In this document: positions 6,029 through 13,148 of the stretch, in pieces
Layout: each line of letters starts with the position of its first letter
Numbering within the stretch: position 1 is the stretch's first letter
Source: Microcaldota archaeon
GTDB taxonomy: Archaea; Iainarchaeota; Iainarchaeia; Iainarchaeales; JAGVWC01
Assembly (NCBI GenBank): GCA_018813975.1
Contig: JAHJAQ010000025.1
Span: 1 to 15,151, forward strand
Direction: 5' to 3'
Length of the DNA: 15,151 bases
Position numbers and translations under genes: made by a program
Notes under the pieces: generated by a model
Databases searched by the model: none
Told to the model about the DNA's origin: nothing
What the model saw: only the letters and a program-made list of their open reading frames with translations

Positions 6029-7147
6029 ATGAATTTTGACGAATTTGGATTAAACAAACAAATCTTGAAAGGCATTCAAGAAGCCGGTTTTAAAGAACCC
6101 ACGGAAATTCAAGTAGAAACCATTCCATTGATGCTAAAAGGAAAAGATATCGTGGGCCAAGCCAAGACTGGCACGGGAAAAACCGCGGCATTTGCCTTAC
6201 CCTTACTCCAATTGATTGAACCCCAAGAAAAAAACATTAAAGCACTTATTATTGTACCGGTTCGAGAACTAAGCCAACAAGTTTCTCGAGAACTGTCTTT
6301 ATTGGGAAAACATTGTGGAGTTCATAGCACAACGATTTATGGCGGTCAAAGCATTAATATACAATTAAGCGCTTTAAGACAAAAACCACAAGTAATTGCG
6401 GGAACCCCTGGAAGGCTTATTGATTTGTATCAAAGAAGAGCCCTGGATTTTTCAAAACTGGGGGTTGTGATATTGGATGAGGCCGATAAAATGTTTGAAA
6501 TGGGTTTTAGAGAAGACATTGAAAAAATTCTTTCTTATTTGCCTGCCAACAGACAAACATTGTTATTTTCGGCTACCATGAGCCAAGAAATCAAAGAATT
6601 GGCAAGACGGTTTATGAAAAAACCCGTTGAATTGAATTTGTCCGAGGACACTTTGACAGTGGAAGGCGTAAAACAATATTATATGATGATAAACCCTCGA
6701 AAAAAAGTCGGGGCACTAGTAGAAATATTAGACACACAGCACGTACAAAAAGGATTGATTTTTTGTAGAACCAAGCGAACCGTTGACTGGCTTTCAAGAG
6801 AACTTAAAAAAAGAAGAGTGGATAATGTGGCATTGCACGGAGACTTTCCCCAAGCAAAACGCGAAAAAACACTTGAATTGTTCAAAAAAGGAAGCATACA
6901 ATTATTGATTGCAACTAATGTGGCGGCTCGGGGCTTGCACATTGAAGATGTTTCGCATGTAATCAATTTTGAATTGCCAGAAGAAGATGAAACTTATGTG
7001 CATCGAATTGGAAGGACAGCGAGACAAGGCAAAAAAGGCGTTGCAATTACTTTTTTGGAAAACGTGTTTGAATTGGAAAGACTACAACGCATTCAACGCC
7101 TTGCCAATTCGTTTGTGGAAGAACTAGAATCCAAATACAAGTATTAA
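6029..7147 (+). CDS. DEAD-box ATP-dependent RNA helicase
   Basis: A 372-residue minimal DEAD-box helicase core with two RecA-like domains and no long extensions. In order: Q-motif region (F6 and GFKEPTEIQ, 20-28), motif I AKTGTGKT (45-52), motif Ia as PVREL (77-81, usually PTREL), TPGR (126-129), motif II DEAD (150-153), motif III SAT (181-183), motif V ARGLHIE (300-306, usually ARGLDIE) and motif VI HRIGRTAR (325-332). Such proteins unwind short RNA duplexes in ribosome assembly, mRNA turnover or cold adaptation. A GAGG tract 7 bases before the ATG supports the start. All ATP-handling residues are intact, so it should be active. The specific RNA substrate is unknown. Confidence 0.95.
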   Translation: MNFDEFGLNKQILKGIQEAGFKEPTEIQVETIPLMLKGKDIVGQAKTGTGKTAAFALPLLQLIEPQEKNIKALIIVPVRELSQQVSRELSLLGKHCGVHSTTIYGGQSINIQLSALRQKPQVIAGTPGRLIDLYQRRALDFSKLGVVILDEADKMFEMGFREDIEKILSYLPANRQTLLFSATMSQEIKELARRFMKKPVELNLSEDTLTVEGVKQYYMMINPRKKVGALVEILDTQHVQKGLIFCRTKRTVDWLSRELKKRRVDNVALHGDFPQAKREKTLELFKKGSIQLLIATNVAARGLHIEDVSHVINFELPEEDETYVHRIGRTARQGKKGVAITFLENVFELERLQRIQRLANSFVEELESKYKY

Positions 7148-7183
7148 AAATAACAAAAAAACTAGTATATTGGAGGATGCTGC

Positions 7184-7606
7184 ATGCTTTCAATTATTCA
7201 TGGACTCATTCAGTTGGCTCGAGGCGTTTGGCAGGCTTTGCGCGATCCAGAAATTGGCGGACTAATTATTCTTGTTATAGGCGTGCTTGCAATCGGAACT
7301 CTTTTCTATAATCACGTGGAATCATGGGGAATAGTGAATTCTTTATATTTTAGTGTTATCACCCTAACCACAGTAGGATATGGTGATTTTTTTCCCGTTA
7401 CTACACTGGGAAAATTGTTTACAATAGTGTATATTTTTGTTGGAATTGGAATAATCCTCTTGTTTATTAGTAAGATTGCTAAAACTGCTTGGGAAAGCCA
7501 TCCAATTAGAGAATGGTTTCACGCACACAAAAACAGTGGTTTGTCAAAAAAAGAAGATTCCACTTCTGAAAAACCAGTCAAAATCCCAAGCGAGCCTCAA
7601 AAATAA
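7184..7606 (+). CDS. Two-transmembrane potassium channel
   Basis: A 140-residue protein of the KcsA-like pore family. It has a first membrane helix (about residues 25-42, GGLIILVIGVLAIGTLFY), a pore helix (LYFSVITLTT) and the K+ selectivity filter TVGYGD at 63-68, then a second helix (about 76-96, GKLFTIVYIFVGIGIILLF). The tail is short, charged and Lys/Ser/Pro-rich, with no RCK regulatory domain, so gating control is unclear. Four subunits normally form one channel. A strong GGAGG at 7172-7176, 7 bases before the ATG, fixes the start. The gene follows the helicase by 36 bases and may be co-transcribed. A T-run just after the stop (7608-7613) could terminate the transcript. Confidence 0.93.
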   Translation: MLSIIHGLIQLARGVWQALRDPEIGGLIILVIGVLAIGTLFYNHVESWGIVNSLYFSVITLTTVGYGDFFPVTTLGKLFTIVYIFVGIGIILLFISKIAKTAWESHPIREWFHAHKNSGLSKKEDSTSEKPVKIPSEPQK

Positions 7607-7607
7607 T

Positions 7608-7613
7608 CTTTTT
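7608..7613 (+). terminator. Oligo-T terminator candidate after the potassium channel gene
   Basis: Six T follow the channel stop after about two bases. Archaeal RNA polymerase often stops at T-runs without a hairpin. This would separate the channel gene from the MgtC gene, which has its own AT-rich promoter-like stretch at about 7645-7654. Confidence 0.35.
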
Positions 7614-7674
7614 TAGGCCCAAAACCAAGCCAAAAAAAGGTAGCTTTTTATTTTCCAAAAAACTATTTTGCTAG

Positions 7675-8109
7675 ATGATTGTAGAAACCGAGTTTTTAAT
7701 TCGATTGGTATTGGCTGCTATTTTGGGCGGATTAATCGGATTGGAAAGAGAATCCCATGACCGCCCCGCCGGACTCAGAACACACGTTTTAGTATGCATG
7801 GGCGCAGCACTCTTTACCATGACAACCTTTGATTTTATAGGACCAAATACAGATCCAAGCAGGATTGCCGCGAACATCGTGGTTGGAATCGGTTTTATTG
7901 GTGCGGGTGCCATTTTTAGAGCTGAGAACAGAGTAAAAGGACTAACCACGGCCGCTGATCTATGGGTAGTGGCTGGCGTTGGATTGTTTGCCGGACTTGG
8001 ATCCTATGGACACGCAATCATTGCCGGTGTTTTGGTGTGGTTAGTGCTTGTAATTGGAAGAAAACTCAAAAAAAAGGTAGTCAAACACCACACCGATCTA
8101 GATTCCTAA
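7675..8109 (+). CDS. MgtC/SapB-family membrane protein (short form)
   Basis: A 144-residue hydrophobic protein with the signature segments of the MgtC/SapB family: GGLIGLERE (18-26), PAGLRTH (31-37), GIGFIGAGAI (71-80) and GLTTAADLW (89-97). About four membrane helices are visible, ending in a basic tail (RKLKKKVVKHH). Longer relatives carry an extra cytosolic C-terminal domain that is absent here. In bacteria MgtC is linked to growth at low Mg2+ and to control of the ATP synthase; the role in archaea is not settled. An AT-rich box about 25 bases upstream and the lack of a Shine-Dalgarno tract suggest an own, nearly leaderless transcript. Next to a K+ channel, a role in ion balance is reasonable but inferred. 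Confidence 0.9.
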   Translation: MIVETEFLIRLVLAAILGGLIGLERESHDRPAGLRTHVLVCMGAALFTMTTFDFIGPNTDPSRIAANIVVGIGFIGAGAIFRAENRVKGLTTAADLWVVAGVGLFAGLGSYGHAIIAGVLVWLVLVIGRKLKKKVVKHHTDLDS

Positions 8110-8181
8110 TTAAAAAAACAAGTACAAGAACTGGGCAAGACTTCCCAATATAACGCTTTCTCTAAAAAAAAACCGTTTTCC

Positions 8182-8188
8182 TTAAATA
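8182..8188 (+). promoter_or_regulatory. TATA-like box upstream of the 25-aa ORF
   Basis: ttaaata lies about 45-51 bases before the ATG at 8233. With initiation about 25 bases downstream it would give a leader of about 20 bases containing the GGAG ribosome-binding site. It is a weak call in AT-rich sequence. Confidence 0.35.
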
Positions 8189-8232
8189 CTAGAAATACAA
8201 AAAATAAGTAGATATTCAATAGGAGAGAAATC

Positions 8233-8310
8233 ATGAACAACTATGCAAGATTTATGGGAATGCTAACAGTTGCTGCACTACTGGTAGCAACCTTTTCGCT
8301 AACAATTTAA
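8233..8310 (+). CDS. 25-residue hydrophobic peptide
   Basis: The ORF encodes MNNYARFMGMLTVAALLVAT followed by FSLTI, then stops. A clear AGGAG tract (8221-8225) sits 7 bases before the ATG, and a TATA-like box lies further upstream, so the expression signals are better than chance would give. Residues about 8-25 form one membrane-spanning or signal-anchor helix after a short polar head. It stands alone between the MgtC gene and the convergent nrdG gene. The run of nine A that follows begins inside the stop codon, so slippage there would not extend the frame. I recognise no family; it could be a small membrane regulator or a leader peptide. Confidence 0.45.
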   Translation: MNNYARFMGMLTVAALLVATFSLTI

Positions 8311-8317
8311 AAAAAAA
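8309..8317 (-). terminator. Oligo-T terminator of the nrdD-nrdG operon
   Basis: On the minus strand nine T follow the nrdG stop by about 43 bases. Between them, 8340-8345 (GCTAGA) and 8359-8364 (TCTAGC) form a 6-bp inverted repeat with a 13-base loop that includes the nrdG stop codon. Stem plus T-run would make a reasonable termination signal for the operon. Confidence 0.45.
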
Positions 8318-8359
8318 GCAGTGGTCAAGTACCAGCATTGCTAGAGTTTAAATTGCGTT

Positions 8360-9037
8360 CTAGCGAATCCGCACTTCTTGCACCTCATCCTTGAATTCTT
8401 TTTGAAGGGATTGCAAGGCTTCTTCGTTATACACCGCAAGGTGTTTTTGGGGGTTCAAAGTAACAGCATCAACATACTGTTGTAAAAAATAGCGTTTAGC
8501 ACCTTTGATTTGACTGGCAATCACACGAAAATCGCTTCGCGAAAGACTGGGGTGACAGGTCGTGCGAAACTCGTAATCAATTTTATCGTTCAATAGCAAT
8601 CGAATGGATTGTTTGATTTTTGAAGTAACGTCTTTAGAACCCGTGATTTCTCGATACCGCGAAAAAGGTGCTTTTACATCCATGGCCACGTAATCCAAAA
8701 ACCCTTTTTTTAATAATTTTTGTAGCATTTCCGGATTGGTTCCATTAGTATCTAGTTTGACTAGAAAACCCATTTGTTTAATGCGAGAAATAAAATCCAC
8801 TAGATCAGAATGAATGGTTGGTTCTCCCCCAGAAAGAACAATGCCTTGCAGCTTTCCCTTTCGCGATTCTAAAAAAGAAAAAAAGTCTTGAACAGAAACG
8901 TTTTCATTTCCATTAATCGCGGCCGGATTGTGACAAAAAATACAGCGCAAATTACAGCCCGCTAAAAAAACAATGGCTGCCACCTTTCCTGGAAAATCTT
9001 GTAAAGTCGTTTTTTGAATGGAAAAAATCTTGACCAT
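8360..9037 (-). CDS. nrdG: Anaerobic ribonucleotide reductase activating protein, radical SAM (NrdG)
   Basis: A 225-residue radical SAM enzyme. The [4Fe-4S] cluster motif CxxxCxxC is C28-NLR-C32-IF-C35, in the typical setting LAGCNLRCIFCHNP. Further markers are the SAM-binding LSGGEPT (about 68-74) and LDTNGT. The start QKTTLQDFPGKVAAIVFLAG is characteristic of the archaeal/anaerobe NrdG branch. It uses SAM and an electron to make the glycyl radical on NrdD. Its ATG directly abuts the nrdD TGA (TGAATG at 9035-9040), so the genes are translationally coupled and the pairing is secure. The length is normal for this longer NrdG branch. Confidence 0.92.
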   Translation of the reverse strand: MVKIFSIQKTTLQDFPGKVAAIVFLAGCNLRCIFCHNPAAINGNENVSVQDFFSFLESRKGKLQGIVLSGGEPTIHSDLVDFISRIKQMGFLVKLDTNGTNPEMLQKLLKKGFLDYVAMDVKAPFSRYREITGSKDVTSKIKQSIRLLLNDKIDYEFRTTCHPSLSRSDFRVIASQIKGAKRYFLQQYVDAVTLNPQKHLAVYNEEALQSLQKEFKDEVQEVRIR

Positions 9038-12000
9038 TCACTCGCCTTTTCGAATCTTGGCAAGCTCAAAGAGAGTCCTATCCTTGAATTCTTCTTGCTT
9101 GCCTGCATTCCAATTTTGAATGGGACGATAATATCCCACAATGCGCGAATACACTTCACAGGCTTCTTGGCATTTAGGGCACAAGTGGTGTTCTCCCGCT
9201 AAATAACCATCATTCGAACAAACACTAAAGGTTGGTGTTAAAGTAAAATAAGGCAAGCGATAGTGTTGGGTAATGGTTTTAACCAATTGTTTAACACCCT
9301 CTGAAGAAGGCTTTTTTTCACCTATAAAGGTGTGCAATACAGTTCCCCCCGTATACTTGACTTGCAAGGGGTCTTGTCGATCAAGAGCATCAAACACATC
9401 ATCCGTAAAATTAACGGGCAAGTGAGACGAATTAGTATAATACGGAGCAATGGAATTGTCTTTTTGCCAGGCATGCTCATTCGCCACAATAATAGCAGGA
9501 ATGCGTTTCTTATCCAATCGTGCCAAGCGATACGAGGTTCCTTCTGCTGGCGTGGCTTCCAAATTAAACAAACCACCCGTTTCAACCTGAAACTGGGTTA
9601 TCTTTTCGCGCATATTATCCAAGATTTCTCCCGCTAATTTTTGTCCTTCGGCATCAGTAATGTCTTTTCCGATTAGATTGAGTAAGCACTCATTCATTCC
9701 AATTAATCCAATCGTTGAAAAATGATTGCCCCAATAATGCTGGGTTTGATCAAAAATGGCTCTTAAATAATTCTTGGAATAAGGATACAATCCCAAAGCA
9801 GTATATTTTTCCAAAATCTTTCGCTTGATTAACAAGCTTTCTTTGGCAGCCCCCATTAACAAATCCAGATTAGCAAAAAATTCTTCTTTGGACTTGGCCA
9901 TAAAACCGAGTTTGGGAAGGTTTAAGGTTACTACTCCGATTGAATTTCCACACCAGCATACTTTACCGTTTCTCCTTACAAGAACAGTGTTGTTTTGGAC
10001 CTCACAACAGTAAACCTTTCCAGCATAGTTTGAATAGTGAATATTTTTTTTGCGCAAACGATAGTGGTTACTGGTTTGAACACCCAATACATAGATCCCC
10101 TTTCCTTTTACAGTTCTTCCTCTGATAACTACTCTTCTTCCTTTTCGAAATATCACAGTTCCCAAATAACCAAGCTTTAAAATTACTTCTTGAGCAGTAT
10201 CCGCCAACTTTTTAGATGCCGTCCAATAATTAATTTGCCCAGTTGTCCTACGAATATGTCCGTCTCCTTTAACCATCCAATCAAATAAAATTTTTAATTG
10301 CCTTGAACTAAGCGCTAAAATCTCTTTTGGAATGAACTTTTGGTATTTGTTACCAAACTGGCGCAAATAAGTCCACAATTGTTTGTTACAAATAACGAGG
10401 TTCGCTCCTTCTTCGGCAAAAGCAAATGGCAAAAGACGCAGGATTTCTTTTATTTCCATTCGCTTTTTTGGATTCACTTGTGAGATAAAAACTCGATATC
10501 CATGGCGCTTGGCGATTTTTTCATTGTCGGTTGACCCTTCAGCAAGCCAAAAACCAAAGAACGCTAGCCAAGAATCCATCTTTATCTGCAAAGCGCCCCT
10601 CACTACACTATAAGGAGTTCTTCCCTGACGACCATATTTTGTAAATTCAATCGAAGGTAAAATAAAAAAGTATTGTTCTACTCCCTTCCACACGCTTTGC
10701 TTTGGAATACGATGATTGTTGACATCAAAATCTTTGGCTTCAACAAACTTTCGCTTACCGCTTTGGGCAATATCCACAACCATCCGATGATTGGGCGTAA
10801 CCAACAAATCCAATGACCTGGTCTTGAACTGAATCATTTCACCATTCCAATTGTACTCAAACAATTTTTTTGGTTTGTAAACCTCAATTCGATTGTCTTT
10901 TCGCAACGTTAAAACAGAATCTTCTTTTTTTAAATCCTTAAAAAATTTCCATCCGTCCACAGTAAGAATTTCAGTATCCGCAGCATAACAACCCGTTAAA
11001 GGATTAGCACCAAATAAGCCCCCGCCTCTTTTTTGGAGTTCTCGATTATCCAATCGAAGCCTACAGCACATAGAGCGTGCATCATCCGGATTCATTTCCG
11101 AATTAACAAAATTCGCAAAATAAGGGATTCCATACTTGGCAGTCATTTCCCACAACGATTCAAAGTTAGGGTTATCCCATTCAAAATCCTTTGTGATATT
11201 ATACGTGGGAATGGGAAAAGTGAAAACCCTGCCACTGGCATCCCCTTCCAACATTACTTCAATAAACGCTTTATTTACCAAATCCATTTCTTTTTGAAAA
11301 TCTCCTAAATTCTTTTGGTGGGGTTTTCCTCCAATAATAGCAGGGGTTTCGCGCAGTTTTTTAGGGCATTCCAAATCCATGGTTACATTTGTAAAAGGAG
11401 TTTGAAATCCCACGCGAGTAGGAACATTCATATTAAACACAAATTCTTGCATGGCTTGCTTTATTTCTGGATAGGAAAGATTATCATGCGCAACAAAAGG
11501 CGCTAAGTACGTATCAAAATTAGCAAGTGCTTGCGCCCCTGCAGACTCTCCTTGCAAGGTATAAAAAAAGTTTACAATCTGTCCCAAGGCCGTTCGAAAG
11601 TGCTTGGCGGGCTTACACTCTAGCTTGGCACTCACCCCGCCAAAACCACGCATTAACAAGTCAGGCAAATCCCAGCCACAACAATATGCTCCCAAGGTTC
11701 CCAAATCGTGAATGTGAAAATCGCCTTCTTCATGGTGCCTGCGAATTTCTTCCGGGTATAATCGATTCAACCAATAACTGTTAGTGATAATACTCGAAAT
11801 GTGATTATTGAGTCCTTGCATGGAATAACTCATATTGCTGTTTTCTTTTACGCGCCAATCCAATGCTTGAATATAATCATCCACGACCTGGTTAGAGTTC
11901 AGAATAAATCCCATTTGGCGCAAGTTTTGGTGTTGTTTTCGATACAAAATATAGGCCTTGGCCACGCGATACATTTTGTTCTCTATCAATACTTGTTCTA

Positions 12001-12199
12001 CGATATCTTGAACAAATTCAATATCATACACTTCTTGCACGGAAGGAAGTCTTTCAACTACCCGCTTGGTAAGCCTTTCAATCAGTTCATTCGAATAGCC
12101 ATTAACGGCCTTACAAGCCTTTTGAATGGCCGCTCGAATCTTTTCAGTGTCAAAATCAACTATGCTACCGTCTCGTTTTCGCAAAAAGTGTTTTTGCAT
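9038..12199 (-). CDS. nrdD: Anaerobic (class III) ribonucleoside-triphosphate reductase NrdD, with in-frame intein
   Basis: The 1053-residue precursor consists of a 403-residue N-extein, a 349-residue intein (404-752) and a 301-residue C-extein, which join to a 704-residue enzyme. Residues about 3-95 form an ATP-cone allosteric domain (LRKRDGSIVDFDTEKIRAAI). The catalytic barrel carries cysteine motifs GAYCCGW (C173/C174) and SMCCRLRL (C378/C379). The C-terminus has a cysteine cluster (C994, C1007, C1010, C1014), and the glycyl radical site is G1022 in SRIVGYYRP. The enzyme reduces ribonucleotides to deoxyribonucleotides by a glycyl radical and works only without oxygen. A GGGGGA tract (12206-12211) 6 bases before the ATG supports the start. 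Downstream nrdG is directly coupled. The leader may be structured. Confidence 0.95.
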   Translation of the reverse strand: MQKHFLRKRDGSIVDFDTEKIRAAIQKACKAVNGYSNELIERLTKRVVERLPSVQEVYDIEFVQDIVEQVLIENKMYRVAKAYILYRKQHQNLRQMGFILNSNQVVDDYIQALDWRVKENSNMSYSMQGLNNHISSIITNSYWLNRLYPEEIRRHHEEGDFHIHDLGTLGAYCCGWDLPDLLMRGFGGVSAKLECKPAKHFRTALGQIVNFFYTLQGESAGAQALANFDTYLAPFVAHDNLSYPEIKQAMQEFVFNMNVPTRVGFQTPFTNVTMDLECPKKLRETPAIIGGKPHQKNLGDFQKEMDLVNKAFIEVMLEGDASGRVFTFPIPTYNITKDFEWDNPNFESLWEMTAKYGIPYFANFVNSEMNPDDARSMCCRLRLDNRELQKRGGGLFGANPLTGCYAADTEILTVDGWKFFKDLKKEDSVLTLRKDNRIEVYKPKKLFEYNWNGEMIQFKTRSLDLLVTPNHRMVVDIAQSGKRKFVEAKDFDVNNHRIPKQSVWKGVEQYFFILPSIEFTKYGRQGRTPYSVVRGALQIKMDSWLAFFGFWLAEGSTDNEKIAKRHGYRVFISQVNPKKRMEIKEILRLLPFAFAEEGANLVICNKQLWTYLRQFGNKYQKFIPKEILALSSRQLKILFDWMVKGDGHIRRTTGQINYWTASKKLADTAQEVILKLGYLGTVIFRKGRRVVIRGRTVKGKGIYVLGVQTSNHYRLRKKNIHYSNYAGKVYCCEVQNNTVLVRRNGKVCWCGNSIGVVTLNLPKLGFMAKSKEEFFANLDLLMGAAKESLLIKRKILEKYTALGLYPYSKNYLRAIFDQTQHYWGNHFSTIGLIGMNECLLNLIGKDITDAEGQKLAGEILDNMREKITQFQVETGGLFNLEATPAEGTSYRLARLDKKRIPAIIVANEHAWQKDNSIAPYYTNSSHLPVNFTDDVFDALDRQDPLQVKYTGGTVLHTFIGEKKPSSEGVKQLVKTITQHYRLPYFTLTPTFSVCSNDGYLAGEHHLCPKCQEACEVYSRIVGYYRPIQNWNAGKQEEFKDRTLFELAKIRKGE
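9944..10990 (-). mobile_element. Intein with LAGLIDADG-type homing endonuclease domain inside NrdD
   Basis: Residues 404-752 of the precursor interrupt the conserved stretch NPLTG/SIGVVTLNLP. The N-terminal splice block is C404 (CYAADTEILTVDGWK), block B is LVTPNH (466-471), and the endonuclease motifs are WLAFFGFWLAEGS (544-556) and LFDWMVKGDGH (638-648), the two LAGLIDADG-like helices. The C-terminal blocks are YAGKVYCCEV (725-734) and NGKVCWCGN (744-752), with Ser as first C-extein residue. The residue before the terminal Asn is Gly instead of the usual His, a variant known in some archaeal inteins that still splice. Both motif acids (E554 and D645) are present, so the endonuclease may be active. 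Confidence 0.92.
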
Positions 12200-12214
12200 G
12201 TAAAGTCCCCCAAA

Positions 12215-12306
12215 ACATTGGAAAAAAAATCCCCGATAACAACACGAAAAAAGAAACCCACCTTTTGAGTTGCTATCAACAAGATTTTTTTGTTGACTTC
12301 CAATGT
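12215..12306 (-). ncRNA. Candidate structured leader RNA of nrdD
   Basis: In the nrdD mRNA (minus strand) the following helices can be drawn by hand. P1: 12298-12306 with 12215-12223, nine perfect pairs, plus a G-U at 12297/12224. P2: 12290-12296 with 12276-12282, seven perfect pairs and a 7-base loop. P3: 12269-12275 with 12237-12243, seven pairs with one G-U. An inner stem joins 12261-12266 to 12248-12253. P1 closes the whole and ends just before the GGGGGA ribosome-binding site, so folding could control translation. It matches no riboswitch class that I recognise. No covariation evidence is available from one sequence. Confidence 0.35.
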
Positions 12307-12330
12307 GAGAAAATAATATCCCCAGCGAAC

Positions 12331-12338
12331 AATAAAAA
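12331..12338 (-). promoter_or_regulatory. TATA-like box for nrdD-nrdG
   Basis: On the minus strand it reads TTTTTATT preceded by GG. About 25 bases downstream is the predicted start near 12308, which would begin the mRNA immediately before helix P1 of the leader. A second AT-rich option is GATATTATTTT at 12310-12320, which would cut off part of P1. Confidence 0.35.
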
Positions 12339-12366
12339 CCTATGGTTCGTTTTCCAAACTATTTGG
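12337..12366. promoter_or_regulatory. Two short palindromes between nrdD and the ferredoxin gene
   Basis: AACC-TAT-GGTT (12337-12347) and CCAAA-CTA-TTTGG (12354-12366) are perfect inverted repeats, each with a 3-base centre, separated by 6 bases. They overlap or sit just upstream of the nrdD TATA-like box. They could be operators for either divergent gene. They do not match the NrdR box. Confidence 0.25.
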
Positions 12367-12460
12367 TTTTGAATCCAAAGTGCCCTTTTTTACCCTAAAA
12401 AGTTATTCATTTTTTCTTTTTGACTTCAAAAAAAGTTTAACACTAAAAAAAAAGTTTTTT

Positions 12461-12466
12461 TATAAA
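12461..12466 (+). promoter_or_regulatory. TATA box for the ferredoxin gene
   Basis: TATAAA lies 28-33 bases before the ATG at 12494, the expected place for a nearly leaderless archaeal mRNA. It sits inside a 7+7 inverted repeat, AAGTTTA (12433-12439) and TAAACTT (12463-12469), which could be an operator. The stretch from the nrdD start to this gene (12200-12493) otherwise holds only the leader and palindromes listed above. Confidence 0.55.
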
Positions 12467-12493
12467 CTTAGCTGTTGTTTGTAATACGAGAGC

Positions 12494-12718
12494 ATGGGAA
12501 AAAAATATAAGATTGTATATAACCGAGACGCTTGTATTGGCGCGGCCTCTTGCATTGCAGTAGCCCCCAAAACCTGGAAAATGGGGAACGATGGAAAAGC
12601 CATTCAACTGGTTACAGAATTTGATGAAAAAGACCTGCAACAAAACCTAGATGCGGCTAGAAGCTGTCCAGTTCATGTCATTAAAATCGTGGATACGACT
12701 GGCAAAGAAGTGGCCTAA
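12494..12718 (+). CDS. Small ferredoxin with three cluster cysteines
   Basis: A 74-residue acidic electron carrier of the single-cluster ferredoxin type. The cluster motif is C14-IGAAS-C20 with C58 in RSCPVHVIKI. In a standard [4Fe-4S] ferredoxin a cysteine (or aspartate) would stand at position 17, which is alanine here, so a [3Fe-4S] cluster or a cluster with an outside ligand is likely. It is divergent from nrdD-nrdG across a shared 294-base region. NrdG needs a one-electron donor, and this ferredoxin is a candidate (inference). The gene ends with tandem stops (TAA TAG). The start is supported by a TATAAA 28 bases upstream. Confidence 0.85.
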   Translation: MGKKYKIVYNRDACIGAASCIAVAPKTWKMGNDGKAIQLVTEFDEKDLQQNLDAARSCPVHVIKIVDTTGKEVA

Positions 12719-12740
12719 TAGAAGAGACTATTTTTCAAGG

Positions 12741-13091
12741 CTATCCGTAATAATACACGTTTCCCCCAAAGTAGGCTGGACGCGTGGTTACATACGGGCG
12801 ATAAGAGGTATAGCCACAATACGGACAATAATAGGAGGGGAGATAATAGGGTGAGGGACGGTAATAGGATCGATAACTTGGCATATAATAATTATTGGAA
12901 TACACAAAGGAAGGGGTATTTACATAAACCGGGGCATAGACTGAAGGATAATAAACCGGGCTTGGATAGGCAATACTTTCGGCATAATAAGAATTCACAT
13001 AATAGTAAGCGCTAACCGTAGTAGTACTGGCTAGGGCCATGGCTCCCAAAAATAGTACAAATAACCAAGTAAGCCTTTGCCATGAAAACAT
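12741..13091 (-). CDS. Small secreted tyrosine-rich protein A
   Basis: A 116-residue protein from the ATG at 13091; an upstream TTG at 13118 would add 9 residues before the signal peptide and is less likely. Residues 1-28 are a clear signal peptide: a basic start (MFSWQR), a hydrophobic core (LTWLFVLFLGAMALA) and a probable cut after VSA. The mature chain of 88 residues has 28 tyrosines (about one third), in YY and YYY clusters with Pro, Ser and Val spacers, and a single CPYC pair (C89 and C92). No enzyme domain is visible. A second gene of the same style lies just upstream on the same strand. Such composition suggests a cell-surface, matrix or cross-linking role, but I know no matching family. 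A TATA-like TTTTTAAAC lies about 40 bases before the ATG. Confidence 0.7.
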   Translation of the reverse strand: MFSWQRLTWLFVLFLGAMALASTTTVSAYYYVNSYYAESIAYPSPVYYPSVYAPVYVNTPSFVYSNNYYMPSYRSYYRPSPYYLPSYYCPYCGYTSYRPYVTTRPAYFGGNVYYYG

Positions 13092-13134
13092 GAAATAATT
13101 AGAAAACAAAACAATCAAAAAGCAAGCAGGGTTT

Positions 13135-13148
13135 AAAAAGGCCTTTTT
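13135..13148. repeat. 14-bp perfect palindrome between the tyrosine-rich genes
   Basis: AAAAAGGCCTTTTT touches the stop codon of the upstream tyrosine-rich gene. On the minus strand it contributes the TTTTTAAAC promoter-like box of the downstream gene, and its T-run could also end the upstream transcript. With no loop it is a poor hairpin, so a protein site or promoter use is more likely. Confidence 0.35.

Noticed and set aside
7148..7183. Separate promoter for the potassium channel gene
   Set aside because: The AT-rich box (actagtatat) is too close to the ribosome-binding site to act as a TATA box for a transcript that includes it; read-through from the helicase is more likely.
11801..12268. 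155-codon plus-strand frame opposite the start of nrdD
   Set aside because: It is antisense to a strongly conserved gene and has no recognisable domain.
12215..12306. Purine or 2'-dG riboswitch
   Set aside because: There is a closing stem and a 7-bp/7-base-loop P2, but the junction strands do not match the conserved purine core and P3 has a large loop.
12337..12366. NrdR boxes upstream of nrdD
   Set aside because: The palindromes (AACCTATGGTT, CCAAACTATTTGG) do not resemble the NrdR consensus, and no paired, helically phased sites are seen.
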